35,841 bases of DNA, taken from positions 1 to 35,841 of the forward strand of contig NZ_KI271338.1 of the NCBI RefSeq assembly GCF_000469385.1. The letters are read 5' to 3'. The notes under the pieces were generated by a model, which worked only from the letters and a program-made list of their open reading frames with translations, was not told the DNA's origin and made no database searches. Position numbers and translations under genes: made by a program. Positions 16,179 through 24,902 of the stretch are shown here, piece by piece. Source of the stretch: Leptotrichia sp. oral taxon 879 str. F0557 (GTDB lineage Bacteria > Fusobacteriota > Fusobacteriia > Fusobacteriales > Leptotrichiaceae). Every line of letters begins with the position of its first letter. The stretch's first letter is position 1.

Positions 16179-19062
16179 TTTTTTCACTCTCCCATTCAAA
16201 ATAAGCTTCTACAATACTATTATTTGAAATATTATCATTATTCTTAATTTTAGAAAAAATATATTCTCTCACTAATTTTATTAATTTTTTATTATCTTTT
16301 TCTAAAAGATTTTTTATTCTTATTTTTGAAAATTTCTCTAACTCATTTTCTGTAAATTCAGAATAATCAAAATTTTCTTGATTTAATATGTATTTCCATA
16401 ATATCTCTGACTCATATTGTTCCAACGATTTAAAAAATTCCTTATTTTTATAGTTTTTTAATTTTTCTATAAAAGAAATCGGTAATCTATTATTTAAACC
16501 TGATTCTAATAAAAAATAAAAAATCTTTTCTTTTTCTGATGTATAGCTTATTAAATTATTTATATCTATATCTTTTTTTTGAAAAATTCTATCTAATTCT
16601 TCCAGTATTTTATCTTCTGTTTCTGGAATAAAGTCAATAAATTTTTGATTCAATAAAAAACTATAACTTTCTATATCTAATGTCTCTTTTATTTCTTTTA
16701 GTATTTCATTTTTTAACTCTTCAAAATATGTTTCATCTATTACTCTTAAAAAATAACCTTTTATTTTTAAATTATTTTTATTAATAAAGTTTTCTATTCT
16801 ATCATTTTTTGAAATTTTTGGTATTTCTTTTTCTTCAAAATAATATGTAATATAATCTAATAAATTTTTATCTATTCTATTCCTATCAATTGAAAAAATC
16901 TTTTCTAATACCTTATCAAAAAACTCTTTATTCAAATTTTGAAAATTTTTATAAATTATTATTCTAAAATTATCTACTATCCCTAAAACATAATTATTTT
17001 CAAAAAAGATATTGCTATTTTTATCGTTTAATATTATATCAACTAATTTTTGAAATTGGGATTCCATTAAATCTAATTTTGAAATAATTAGTAAAATACT
17101 TTCCAAAGTATCTATTTTTTGCATAAATTCTTCATCATTTTCTTCTATCCAATCAAATATATTTTTTAGTAATACAATTAACCTGTCCAAAATTTCTTCT
17201 TTGCATTTTAAATCCTTTATCATATATTCATTAAATAACTTTTTCAAATCACTGTAACTTAATTCTAACATCATAAAAAAATCAAAATATTCAAATTCTT
17301 CTAAAAGATTTCTATTTTTAAACATTTGATTTTTAACTTCAACATTCTTATTTGTTGTATACGACATAAGTAAAATTTCAATATATTTTTTCATAAATTC
17401 TGAATAAGGAGAAAACGAATTTCCAAATATTCCATTTAAAGAACAAAAATAGAATAAATCTCTTGACAAAATCATAGCTTTGTATAATGGAGGCGTCCCC
17501 CCCACATATGAAGTTCTTTTTTCTTTTCTTACTTTATCAAATAATCTATTTATTTCCTTATTTATAGCTTCTAAAGTTGAATATTCAAATATTTCATTAA
17601 AAAGTTCCGTTTCATATTTAAAATATTCAAAATACTTATCTTCCAAACTTTCTTCTATACTTTCAAAAGTTTTATTTAAATTTTCTTCTGTATGTGTTAT
17701 TTCGATAAATCCAATAATACTCAATATAAAGTTATCCCAAACTAATTTTTCATTTTTACTATTAAAATTTTCTTTTTCTTCTATCATACTTTTTATTATT
17801 TCTTTTGCTTTATTTATTTTTTTAAAAAATAAATATCCATATACAATTACATATTTGTTAATATTGTTATTTTCTTTGTATTCTTCTACTAAATTCTGAA
17901 AATTTTCGTAATCATAATCAAAAATTATTTTTAAAAATTTTTCTTCTACTTCTATTTTTTCTTCTAAAATATTTTTTTGTTCTTTTCTCTTAGGAGTAAT
18001 TCCTTTTTCAGAAAAAGGAATTAGTATTTCCTTCTCACTTCTATTTATATTTTGGACAACTTTTTTTATCCTTGATTTAAAAAGTATCTCTTCGTATTTT
18101 TCTATATCTTTAAATTCTAATTTTGTATTCAAAATTCTTTTCCAATCTTTATCTATATAAATCTCAGAAAATTTATCAAGTTTTTTCCAATTATGTTTTG
18201 TTAAATAATTTAAATTTTTATATATTTCAAAATTTTTTTCTTGCCTCACATTCTCTTTTTCATTATAAATATTTAATAAAAACTCAGTCAAAGTTTTTTC
18301 ATAATCATAATCAACTCTTCCTTTTTTATCTGCATACAAAATCTCATCATTATTTTTAGTTAAAAGCTTTAATGAAATTCTATTTATTTGCTCACCGTTT
18401 TCTTCTTCTTTATCATCTTTTTCCGTAAATTCAACAAGAAATGCTTTTCTAGTTTCTTCTTTTAAAATCTCTTTTATCCAATTCATAATTTGCTGTACAT
18501 TTGTATCATTGTATGAATAACCTATAAACAGTATTGTATTCGTTGTAAATAATCCTTTTATAAGAGTTGAAATTAATTGAAAATTCTTTTCGTAATTATC
18601 ATAATCACTTTTTTTCAAAACTATATTTTTATTTTTAAAATCGCCATGCATTTTTATAAGCATTTTATTTGAACTAGTATATGGTAAATCTTCATCCTTG
18701 CTTACAACCTGTAAATTTTTTATTTCATCTTCAATCAATGTATCATAATTAGTTGTAATTATATAAGTTAAATCCATTTTTTTTAATATTCTATGAACAG
18801 AATTAGGAACATATTTCCCTAAAAATCTTTTTTCTGCAATTTCATAATATTTTAAACTACCGTATCTTTCAAAAACTTCTTCTGGTATGGTTAAGTATTC
18901 TTTTGATGTAAATTCTTTTATTCCTCTATATTCTGCATAATCTTTTATTAATTCTTTCCAATCTGGCAATCCACTATTTTTAGAAACTCCTGCACCAACA
19001 AAAACTACTAACTTTCCTTTTTCTAATTCTTCAGCTAAAAATCTAATATCTTGTTCTAACAC
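16162..19062 (-). CDS. SIR2-domain NADase, defence-associated sirtuin-like
   Basis: The N-terminal about 280 residues form a SIR2_2 domain: GAGVSKNSGLPDW (23-35), TTNYDTLIE (103-111, Asn105), KMHGDF (137-142, His139) and FIGYSYNDTNV (about 179-189). Related domains in ThsA and DSR1/DSR2 hydrolyse NAD to stop phage-infected cells, and Asn105 and His139 are the expected catalytic pair. The remaining about 690 residues are Lys/Glu/Asn/Ile/Phe-rich, apparently helical, and unrecognised; they could sense phage. The 966-aa size is close to DSR2. The start is chosen as GTG at 19060-19062 (GGGAG five bases upstream, 14 nt after the ABC-F stop) over a GTG at 19116 inside that gene. The sequence is more AT-rich than the ABC-F gene. 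Confidence 0.85.
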   Translation of the reverse strand: MLEQDIRFLAEELEKGKLVVFVGAGVSKNSGLPDWKELIKDYAEYRGIKEFTSKEYLTIPEEVFERYGSLKYYEIAEKRFLGKYVPNSVHRILKKMDLTYIITTNYDTLIEDEIKNLQVVSKDEDLPYTSSNKMLIKMHGDFKNKNIVLKKSDYDNYEKNFQLISTLIKGLFTTNTILFIGYSYNDTNVQQIMNWIKEILKEETRKAFLVEFTEKDDKEEENGEQINRISLKLLTKNNDEILYADKKGRVDYDYEKTLTEFLLNIYNEKENVRQEKNFEIYKNLNYLTKHNWKKLDKFSEIYIDKDWKRILNTKLEFKDIEKYEEILFKSRIKKVVQNINRSEKEILIPFSEKGITPKRKEQKNILEEKIEVEEKFLKIIFDYDYENFQNLVEEYKENNNINKYVIVYGYLFFKKINKAKEIIKSMIEEKENFNSKNEKLVWDNFILSIIGFIEITHTEENLNKTFESIEESLEDKYFEYFKYETELFNEIFEYSTLEAINKEINRLFDKVRKEKRTSYVGGTPPLYKAMILSRDLFYFCSLNGIFGNSFSPYSEFMKKYIEILLMSYTTNKNVEVKNQMFKNRNLLEEFEYFDFFMMLELSYSDLKKLFNEYMIKDLKCKEEILDRLIVLLKNIFDWIEENDEEFMQKIDTLESILLIISKLDLMESQFQKLVDIILNDKNSNIFFENNYVLGIVDNFRIIIYKNFQNLNKEFFDKVLEKIFSIDRNRIDKNLLDYITYYFEEKEIPKISKNDRIENFINKNNLKIKGYFLRVIDETYFEELKNEILKEIKETLDIESYSFLLNQKFIDFIPETEDKILEELDRIFQKKDIDINNLISYTSEKEKIFYFLLESGLNNRLPISFIEKLKNYKNKEFFKSLEQYESEILWKYILNQENFDYSEFTENELEKFSKIRIKNLLEKDNKKLIKLVREYIFSKIKNNDNISNNSIVEAYFEWESEKNEATE

Positions 19063-19076
19063 TTTTTCTCCCTTCT

Positions 19077-21008
19077 CTATTCCAAACTCTCCAACTCCCC
19101 ACTCTTCAAATCCCACTCTTCCATCTTCTCCATCTCTTCTTCTTCCAGCTTGTCCAACTTTTCCTGCACTTCCATCAGTTTTTCCATATTGTTTTCTTTT
19201 CCAGCCTTTTCGTATTCAGTGTTTAAATTTTCTCTCATTTCTGTGATTTTTTCCATTTCCTTTTCCAGTTTTTCAATATCACGTTTCAATTTTGCGATTT
19301 TTCTTGACTGTTCCTTCTGCTCCTGATATGAAAGTTTTTTCTCTTCTTTCGTTTCAATGTCTGTTCCTTGAGAAGCTGTTTTTGCTGTTTTTAGGCTTTC
19401 TTTATAGTCTTCGTAATTTCCTTTGAATTTTGTAAGTCCGTTTTCGTCAAGGCAGTAAATTGTGTTGCAGATTGTATCTAAAAAGTGTCGGTTGTGGGAA
19501 ACGACTAGCATTGTTCCGTCAAAATCCTCCAAAGCATCCTCCAGCACTTCGATGGAATAAACATCCAGATGGTTTGTCGGCTCATCTAAAATCAGAAAGT
19601 TGGCTTTTTCCATATAAAGTTTCAAAAATGCCACACGAACTCTTTCTCCACCACTTAGCATACTGATTTTTTTCTGCACATCATCTCCTGAAAACAAAAA
19701 TCCACCTGCGAGTGTTCGCAAATATTCTTCTGTCAAGTCAAGTGAATTGTTTATTTCCTGTAAAATCGTATTTTCTCGTGAAAATTCATGATGATTCTGA
19801 TCATAATATCCGATTTTTAGCCTTGTTCCAAACTCAATTTCCCCTGTATCCTTCAGCAACTTATCCAAGAGTATTTTTAGAAGTGTAGATTTTCCAATCC
19901 CATTTTTTCCAATAATTCCAACTCTTTCCCCACGGAAAAGTTCAAAATTTATATTATTCAAAACTTTTTTCCCATCAAAGCTTTTAGACAAGTTTCTAAC
20001 TTTCAACACATTTTCCCCGCTCATTTTAGCCGCTTCAAATTTTAGCCTCATTCTTTGCGGATTAAATACAGGATCTTCCATTCTCTCGATTCTATCCAGT
20101 ATTTTTTGTCGTCCTTTCGCCTGCCTTGCCTTTATTCCAGCTCGAAATCTGTCAATGTATTCCTCCATTTTCTTAATTTTTTCCTGCTCCTTCTCATATC
20201 GCTTGATTTCCCCCTTCAAAATCATCTCTTTTTGAAGAATAAACGACGAAAAGTTTCCATCATACTTGTGTAATTTTTTATTTTCCAACTCAAAAATTTT
20301 TGTACAGACATTATCCAAAAATATTCTATCATGAGAAACAAGCAAAAACGCCTTATTATACTTTTTCAAATAATCCTCAAGCCACTCAATCGAAATCAAG
20401 TCCAGATGGTTTGTCGGCTCGTCCAGAATCAGCAAGTCAGGTTCAGACAAAAGAAGTTTTGCAAGCGAAACACGTGTTCTTTCCCCACCGCTCAAATCCT
20501 GCAATAACAAATTCTCATATTCCCCAGTAAGTTCAAGCCCTGTAAGCACCTGCTTAATCTTGTATTCAATCTCATAACCATTTTTTGCCTCATAAATAGA
20601 AGAAAGTTCAGCAGATTTGTTAATCAGCTTTTCCATTTCATCCTCGTTCGCTGTTCCTAAAAGCATATTAACCTTCTGAATCTCATCCCAGATTTTTCTC
20701 TCTTCCTCAAAAATAGTCATCATTTCCTCGTAAATCGTATTTTTTTCATCTGAAAACTCTGTATTCTGCGACAAATACCCAATTTTTGTAGCCCCACTTT
20801 TCACAATTTCCCCAAACTCATTAAGATTATTCTCATTCCCATCAATCCCCTCTTCCCCCAAAAGCATCCTGATAATTGTAGACTTCCCAGCCCCATTTAC
20901 CCCCACAAGCCCAATCTTATCTCTTTCTTCAATCGTAAAATTAACATCTCTCAAAATATATTCCCCCGCAAATTGCTTATATACCTTGTTAAACTGAACT
21001 AAACTCAT
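19077..21008 (-). CDS. ABC-F family ATPase (ribosome-associated type)
   Basis: ABC-F proteins have two ATPase domains without membrane helices and act on the ribosome, as translation factors or antibiotic-protection proteins. In this 643-aa protein domain 1 has GVNGAGKST (36-44), LSGGERTR and LLILDEPTNHLD. A basic helical linker follows, with YIDRFRAGIKARQAKGRQ. Domain 2 has GKNGIGKST, LSGGERVR and LILDEPTNHLD. A Glu/Lys coiled coil fills about 550-640. The C-terminal coiled coil and linker resemble YdiF-type housekeeping members more than resistance types, but this is uncertain. The ATG follows AAAGGAAA, and a strong promoter lies at 21070-21098. It is the first gene of a possible operon with the SIR2 and R-M genes. 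Confidence 0.93.
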   Translation of the reverse strand: MSLVQFNKVYKQFAGEYILRDVNFTIEERDKIGLVGVNGAGKSTIIRMLLGEEGIDGNENNLNEFGEIVKSGATKIGYLSQNTEFSDEKNTIYEEMMTIFEEERKIWDEIQKVNMLLGTANEDEMEKLINKSAELSSIYEAKNGYEIEYKIKQVLTGLELTGEYENLLLQDLSGGERTRVSLAKLLLSEPDLLILDEPTNHLDLISIEWLEDYLKKYNKAFLLVSHDRIFLDNVCTKIFELENKKLHKYDGNFSSFILQKEMILKGEIKRYEKEQEKIKKMEEYIDRFRAGIKARQAKGRQKILDRIERMEDPVFNPQRMRLKFEAAKMSGENVLKVRNLSKSFDGKKVLNNINFELFRGERVGIIGKNGIGKSTLLKILLDKLLKDTGEIEFGTRLKIGYYDQNHHEFSRENTILQEINNSLDLTEEYLRTLAGGFLFSGDDVQKKISMLSGGERVRVAFLKLYMEKANFLILDEPTNHLDVYSIEVLEDALEDFDGTMLVVSHNRHFLDTICNTIYCLDENGLTKFKGNYEDYKESLKTAKTASQGTDIETKEEKKLSYQEQKEQSRKIAKLKRDIEKLEKEMEKITEMRENLNTEYEKAGKENNMEKLMEVQEKLDKLEEEEMEKMEEWDLKSGELESLE

Positions 21009-21069
21009 TAAATTTCCTTTCCTTTTATCCGTTATTTATCAAATTATTTTTATTTAAATTTATTTTTAA

Positions 21070-21098
21070 ATTATATCATTTTTGATATTTGTTTACAA
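21070..21098 (-). promoter_or_regulatory. Promoter of the ABC-F/SIR2/R-M gene string
   Basis: TTGTAA (21093-21098), 17 nt and TATAAT (21070-21075) on the minus strand, with a TG one base before the -10 box (extended -10). No other terminator or strong promoter was found between here and the methyltransferase gene. Confidence 0.7.
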
Positions 21099-21141
21099 TG
21101 TTTGTGAAATTTTTGAAATCATATAAAATACAACAAAAATA

Positions 21142-21179
21142 AAAAAAGACTCCATTCAATAAAGAACAAAGCCTTTTTT
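21142..21179 (-). terminator. Terminator after the 323-aa orphan gene
   Basis: 21170-21179 and 21142-21151 form a 10-bp stem with one G-U wobble and an 18-nt loop on the minus-strand RNA. The descending arm ends in a T-rich run. It starts 9 nt after the stop codon at 21188. Confidence 0.65.
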
Positions 21180-21187
21180 CATAAATT

Positions 21188-22159
21188 TTACTTCTCAATT
21201 CCCAAAACTTTGCAATTTCTCACAAATAAAAACGAAATATACTCAATTATTATCTCAGATTTAGCAACAAAAATTCCAGTCATTTTATCTATTTCTTTTA
21301 AAATTATTTTCTCGTTATCAAATCTTTCAATTATCCCAAATTTTTCAGAATATGATTTCTCATACTCAAAATGCACTAATATTTTATTTTCAAAGCACTT
21401 TTTCAAAACTTCTTCTATTTTCATTTTTACAATATTTGGAAAAATTTCTTCTAAATTTATATCTTTTGTTTCTATTAAATTCATTCTATCATTAATTTCT
21501 TCAATATCGGACATTTTTAATATCGTAAATTTATAATCGCCAAAAAATAAATCCTTTTCATAAATCAAAATATAATTATTATCTTGAAAAATAATATCAC
21601 CTAAAACATCGTCCAAATCATAAACTTTTATCAATTTATTTTTTTTAATTTCGCTATCTTCTACAATAATATCTTTTATAACGTTTTTTCCTGCTCTTAT
21701 AATTTTTACTCCGTATTTTCTTATAATTTCTTCTTCGTTTTCATCTTCTTCATCACAAAAATGAAACCAAAAAAACTCATCTGAATTTTTAATTAAATAG
21801 CCATTGTTATTCCAATCTCTGTCATAAGAAATTTGCAATCTTATTTTATTTTTTACAAAATATTCAAATAAATATTCAAAAAAATTATCTTTTCTTAAAA
21901 TAAGAGTTTTTCCCCCATTAGAAAGTCTCTCTTTTATATTTTCCTTCATTAATTCTAAATACCACTTTTTTCTTCCTAATTTCTTCAATTCTTCATCTTT
22001 TAAAAATTTGTAGCCTTCATACTTTCCATACGGATTAATAGATGTAAAAATATGAAAGTTATTACTGTTTCCAATATAATTCCCAACAGAAAATCTATCT
22101 CCTAAGCGTGAATATTCCAGCAACTCATCTTTCCCAATTTTTTCTAAAATCTTTTTCAT
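21188..22159 (-). CDS. Hypothetical protein, unrecognised family
   Basis: I do not recognise this 323-aa protein. It has no signal peptide or membrane helix and is rich in Lys, Glu, Ile, Asn and Phe. An acidic stretch (CDEEDENEEE) lies near residues 135-144. The C-terminal third alternates hydrophobic and polar residues, as in beta-strand-rich folds. GGGAG precedes the ATG at good spacing. It lies 54 nt after the MFS gene with no terminator between them and ends at a terminator, so it is probably the last gene of a crcB-MFS-orphan unit. No function is proposed. Confidence 0.7.
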   Translation of the reverse strand: MKKILEKIGKDELLEYSRLGDRFSVGNYIGNSNNFHIFTSINPYGKYEGYKFLKDEELKKLGRKKWYLELMKENIKERLSNGGKTLILRKDNFFEYLFEYFVKNKIRLQISYDRDWNNNGYLIKNSDEFFWFHFCDEEDENEEEIIRKYGVKIIRAGKNVIKDIIVEDSEIKKNKLIKVYDLDDVLGDIIFQDNNYILIYEKDLFFGDYKFTILKMSDIEEINDRMNLIETKDINLEEIFPNIVKMKIEEVLKKCFENKILVHFEYEKSYSEKFGIIERFDNEKIILKEIDKMTGIFVAKSEIIIEYISFLFVRNCKVLGIEK

Positions 22160-22213
22160 AAAATTCTCCCATCATCAATCAACAAAGTTTCCAAAATAAA
22201 TATTTCTCTAAAT

Positions 22214-23623
22214 TTATTTCAATTCATCTTTATTTTCATCTGCTTTATCATCAACATTCTTTTCCTTATCCACATTTTGTTCATCAGAATCTTCATTTTT
22301 TCCTTTATCAGAATGAATAACGTATCTTGAGCCTGAAAACATTATTTTTGAAAACATGCTTTTTATTCGGCTGCTTCCTCCAGGATACACAAATGTTTTT
22401 TCAAATGAATAAACTCTCGTTAATTCCAGCAATGAAAATAATCTCAAAATAAATCCTATAACAAAGGCAAATCTTATTGTGTAAAATTGTTCCCCAAAAA
22501 TATAAATTACTCCGTTATTTATGAATTTTCCCAGCATACCACCGAACAATCCTGCTGATATTGCTGAAAGTCCCGAAACCATAGCATAAGCTCCTACATA
22601 AGCATCAGCAGGCTCGCCTGAAACTTCCATCATAAGATTCAGTAAACTTAATGTTATCGCTGTAAATCCTATTGCATCAATTACTGCGGCTGCAAAAAGC
22701 ATTGACATTTTATTGTCTTGAGTCATTGAAAAATAGGTAAGCACGTAATATGTCGTAAAAAATATTCCCATTCTAAGCATTGTCTTGTTTCCGTATTTAT
22801 CAGATAATTTACCGTAAACTAGGTAAAGTACACTTGACAATATCGCTGTTAAAACTCCCATTTGGGAAATAAACATTGTATTTACACCAAGTATTTTTAT
22901 CCTGTAATATTCTGTCATTGGCTTCAGAAATTCCCATGTAAACAGCCATACAGAAGCAAATTTTAAATAAACGACAAAATTTTTATTTTTAAATGCTGTC
23001 TTTATGCTCACTTTTTTCATATCGCTTTCTGAATCAGGCACATAATGAAGACACATAAATATTGCTGAACCTATTGCTGAAAGTGACATTGCCGTTGTCA
23101 AGATAAGCATTGCATTTTTCCTGTCTGGCATTGACAAAACATACCCATAAAACAAAGTATAAACCACAGTAGACAACGATGAAAACAAATTACGTTTCCC
23201 AAAATATTTCCCTCTTTCCCTTTTATCAACAATCTTCGTCATAACAGCTGTCCAAACATTATTTGAAAAAGGTGAAACAAGAGCATAAATAAACATTACC
23301 GCAAAATAGACTTCCTGCCTTCTTATATCAAAAAAAACAGCAAAAGGCATAACACAAATAACCAGCCTTGAAACAGTCGCCGCTATTACCATCGTCCTTT
23401 TCCTGCTCCCAAGCAGAAGATTTACCCGCTTAGTAAATATCTGCAACAAATATCCTGCTGTTGGCAATGATGATACAATTGATATAAAAAAAGAACTCAT
23501 ATTAAAATAAATCGCCAAGCTCAAAAGCACAAAACTCTGCATTCCTACTATATATCCATTAAAGAACATAACCTCCAGTATCGCATATCTTTTCGTATTT
23601 TCTATTGAATGTTCCTTATCCAT
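22214..23623 (-). CDS. Major facilitator superfamily transporter
   Basis: This 469-aa protein has about 12 hydrophobic segments and MFS-type loops, including DKRERGKYFGKRNLFSS after the fourth helix region and GKLSDKYGNKTMLRMG in the second half, which matches the family's motif A. The last about 40 residues are a very charged cytoplasmic tail (Asp, Glu, Lys, Asn). The substrate cannot be told from sequence. AAGGAG lies upstream of the ATG. It follows crcB after 78 nt that contain an AT-only inverted repeat, and precedes the 323-aa orphan gene. Confidence 0.88.
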   Translation of the reverse strand: MDKEHSIENTKRYAILEVMFFNGYIVGMQSFVLLSLAIYFNMSSFFISIVSSLPTAGYLLQIFTKRVNLLLGSRKRTMVIAATVSRLVICVMPFAVFFDIRRQEVYFAVMFIYALVSPFSNNVWTAVMTKIVDKRERGKYFGKRNLFSSLSTVVYTLFYGYVLSMPDRKNAMLILTTAMSLSAIGSAIFMCLHYVPDSESDMKKVSIKTAFKNKNFVVYLKFASVWLFTWEFLKPMTEYYRIKILGVNTMFISQMGVLTAILSSVLYLVYGKLSDKYGNKTMLRMGIFFTTYYVLTYFSMTQDNKMSMLFAAAVIDAIGFTAITLSLLNLMMEVSGEPADAYVGAYAMVSGLSAISAGLFGGMLGKFINNGVIYIFGEQFYTIRFAFVIGFILRLFSLLELTRVYSFEKTFVYPGGSSRIKSMFSKIMFSGSRYVIHSDKGKNEDSDEQNVDKEKNVDDKADENKDELK

Positions 23624-23701
23624 AATAACTCCTTCACTAAATATCCAAGTTTTTATACCAAAATTTAATAAAAATATTAAAATTTTTTTACATTACACTT
23701 T

Positions 23702-24061
23702 TTATGCCGCTCTAACAACTCCCCTTCCAATAAAAACTCCTGCAACTGACAGCACAACACTCAAAATCGCATATCCCAATGCAATCCAAGTATTCCCTTT
23801 CTCAATCAAGTTATATGTTTCCAGCGAAAATGTAGAAAATGTCGTAAATCCTCCACAAATTCCCACTCTCCAGAATAAACTCCAATTCTGTGAAACCTGC
23901 TTCCCAGCCACCATCTCAACAACAACCCCAATCAAAATTGCTCCCAAAATATTCGTAACAAAAGTCTGCACAGGAAAACTCACTTTTAAAGGCACAGCAC
24001 TAATCAAATATCGAAGAATCGCCCCAATTCCCCCACCAATTCCAATCATCAAAAATTTCAT
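23702..24061 (-). CDS. crcB: CrcB/FluC fluoride ion channel
   Basis: CrcB (FluC) exports fluoride as a dual-topology dimer in the cytoplasmic membrane. The 119-aa length is typical for a single-copy homodimer gene, with four hydrophobic helices. Visible signatures are GGGIGAILRY (9-18), the pore asparagine Asn37 in FVTNILG, and GGFTTFSTFSLE (70-81) with the Phe-box residues Phe75 and Phe78. AAGGATGG precedes the ATG. No fluoride-riboswitch consensus is seen in the 116-nt leader, which instead contains a large terminator-like hairpin. Confidence 0.95.
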   Translation of the reverse strand: MKFLMIGIGGGIGAILRYLISAVPLKVSFPVQTFVTNILGAILIGVVVEMVAGKQVSQNWSLFWRVGICGGFTTFSTFSLETYNLIEKGNTWIALGYAILSVVLSVAGVFIGRGVVRAA

Positions 24062-24092
24062 TATTTACCATCCTTAATAATTAAAAATTTAT

Positions 24093-24155
24093 CTAAAAAA
24101 AAATTAGGCTTTTGTGAGATACCTTTAAAAATAAAATAGTCCCTTTGCCTAATTT
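24093..24155 (-). terminator. Terminator or attenuator between the DUF937 gene and crcB
   Basis: AAATTAGGC (24101-24109) and GCCTAATTT (24147-24155) form a perfect 9-bp stem enclosing 37 nt. On the minus strand it is followed at once by about nine T residues. It starts 22 nt after the DUF937 stop, so it is most simply that gene's terminator. I found no clear promoter between it and crcB, so read-through or attenuation is possible. Confidence 0.75.
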
Positions 24156-24177
24156 CATACTTAATTTTTTACACTTT

Positions 24178-24756
24178 CTATTTTTTACCGCCAAAAAATT
24201 TTCCAACTAATCCCATTACATCATCCATTACGTTTCCATCTTTATTTGCATCCAGCATATTTGTAACCATGCTCATAATACCACCTTCGCCTGTAAAGTT
24301 TGCTGCAAGGTTTGAAGTTAAGTTACCAATTCCTTCTGCATCTAGATTATTTTCCTTTTTTTGCTGTCCTAATGCACCTAATACAAGTGGAGCCAACGTT
24401 TGTAAGATTTTCATGCTTCCTTGGTTATCTAGTCCGCTTGACTGTGAAACAGCGTTTGCCACATTTTGTGTATTATTTCCAAACAGATGTCCCAAAATTC
24501 CTGCTCCATCCTTTAAATCAGGATTTTGTAAATAACTTCCAAGGTTATTTAATATTGAACCATCATGCTGATTTAATGCGTTATTCAACCCTTCTGCTTT
24601 TTCACTGTTATTTGCATTTTTATTAACTGCTGCCAATATTGCAGGTAAAGCTGCCGTTACTCCATCTTTTACTTGCGTACTGTTTCCTCCTATCTGTTCT
24701 GTCAATTTTCCTAGATCCTGTCCCTGTAAAAGTCCAAATAATGCTTCTAAATTCAT
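24178..24756 (-). CDS. DUF937 (YidB-like) protein
   Basis: This 192-aa protein matches the DUF937 family: MNLEALFGLLQGQDLGKL at the start, a repeated helical core with ALPAILAAVNKNANNSEKAE and APLVLGALGQQKKENN, and a Gly-rich end. Near the C-terminus DANKDGNVMDD resembles an EF-hand-type calcium loop, as is common in this family. There is no signal peptide or membrane helix. The biochemical role of the family is not established. AGGAGG precedes the ATG closely. It appears monocistronic, ending at the hairpin before crcB. Confidence 0.88.
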   Translation of the reverse strand: MNLEALFGLLQGQDLGKLTEQIGGNSTQVKDGVTAALPAILAAVNKNANNSEKAEGLNNALNQHDGSILNNLGSYLQNPDLKDGAGILGHLFGNNTQNVANAVSQSSGLDNQGSMKILQTLAPLVLGALGQQKKENNLDAEGIGNLTSNLAANFTGEGGIMSMVTNMLDANKDGNVMDDVMGLVGKFFGGKK

Positions 24757-24902
24757 TTTACCTCCTAAATTCTATATTATAATTTATTCTATTTTTTCAT
24801 ATCTAAATCTTTTTCATATCAATAAAATCAAATAATATTAAAAGTTTGAACGAAATAATAATTTTTTATTTACAATCCAAGTTTATTTAGATTAATAAAT
24901 AT

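Noticed and set aside
19063-19116. Longer SIR2 protein starting at GTG 19116
   Set aside because: It would overlap the ABC-F coding end by 40 nt, adds residues outside the SIR2 fold, and has a weaker ribosome site than the GTG at 19062.
24062-24177. Fluoride riboswitch before crcB
   Set aside because: The GAUG and pseudoknot elements of the known consensus are not seen; only a terminator-like hairpin is present.
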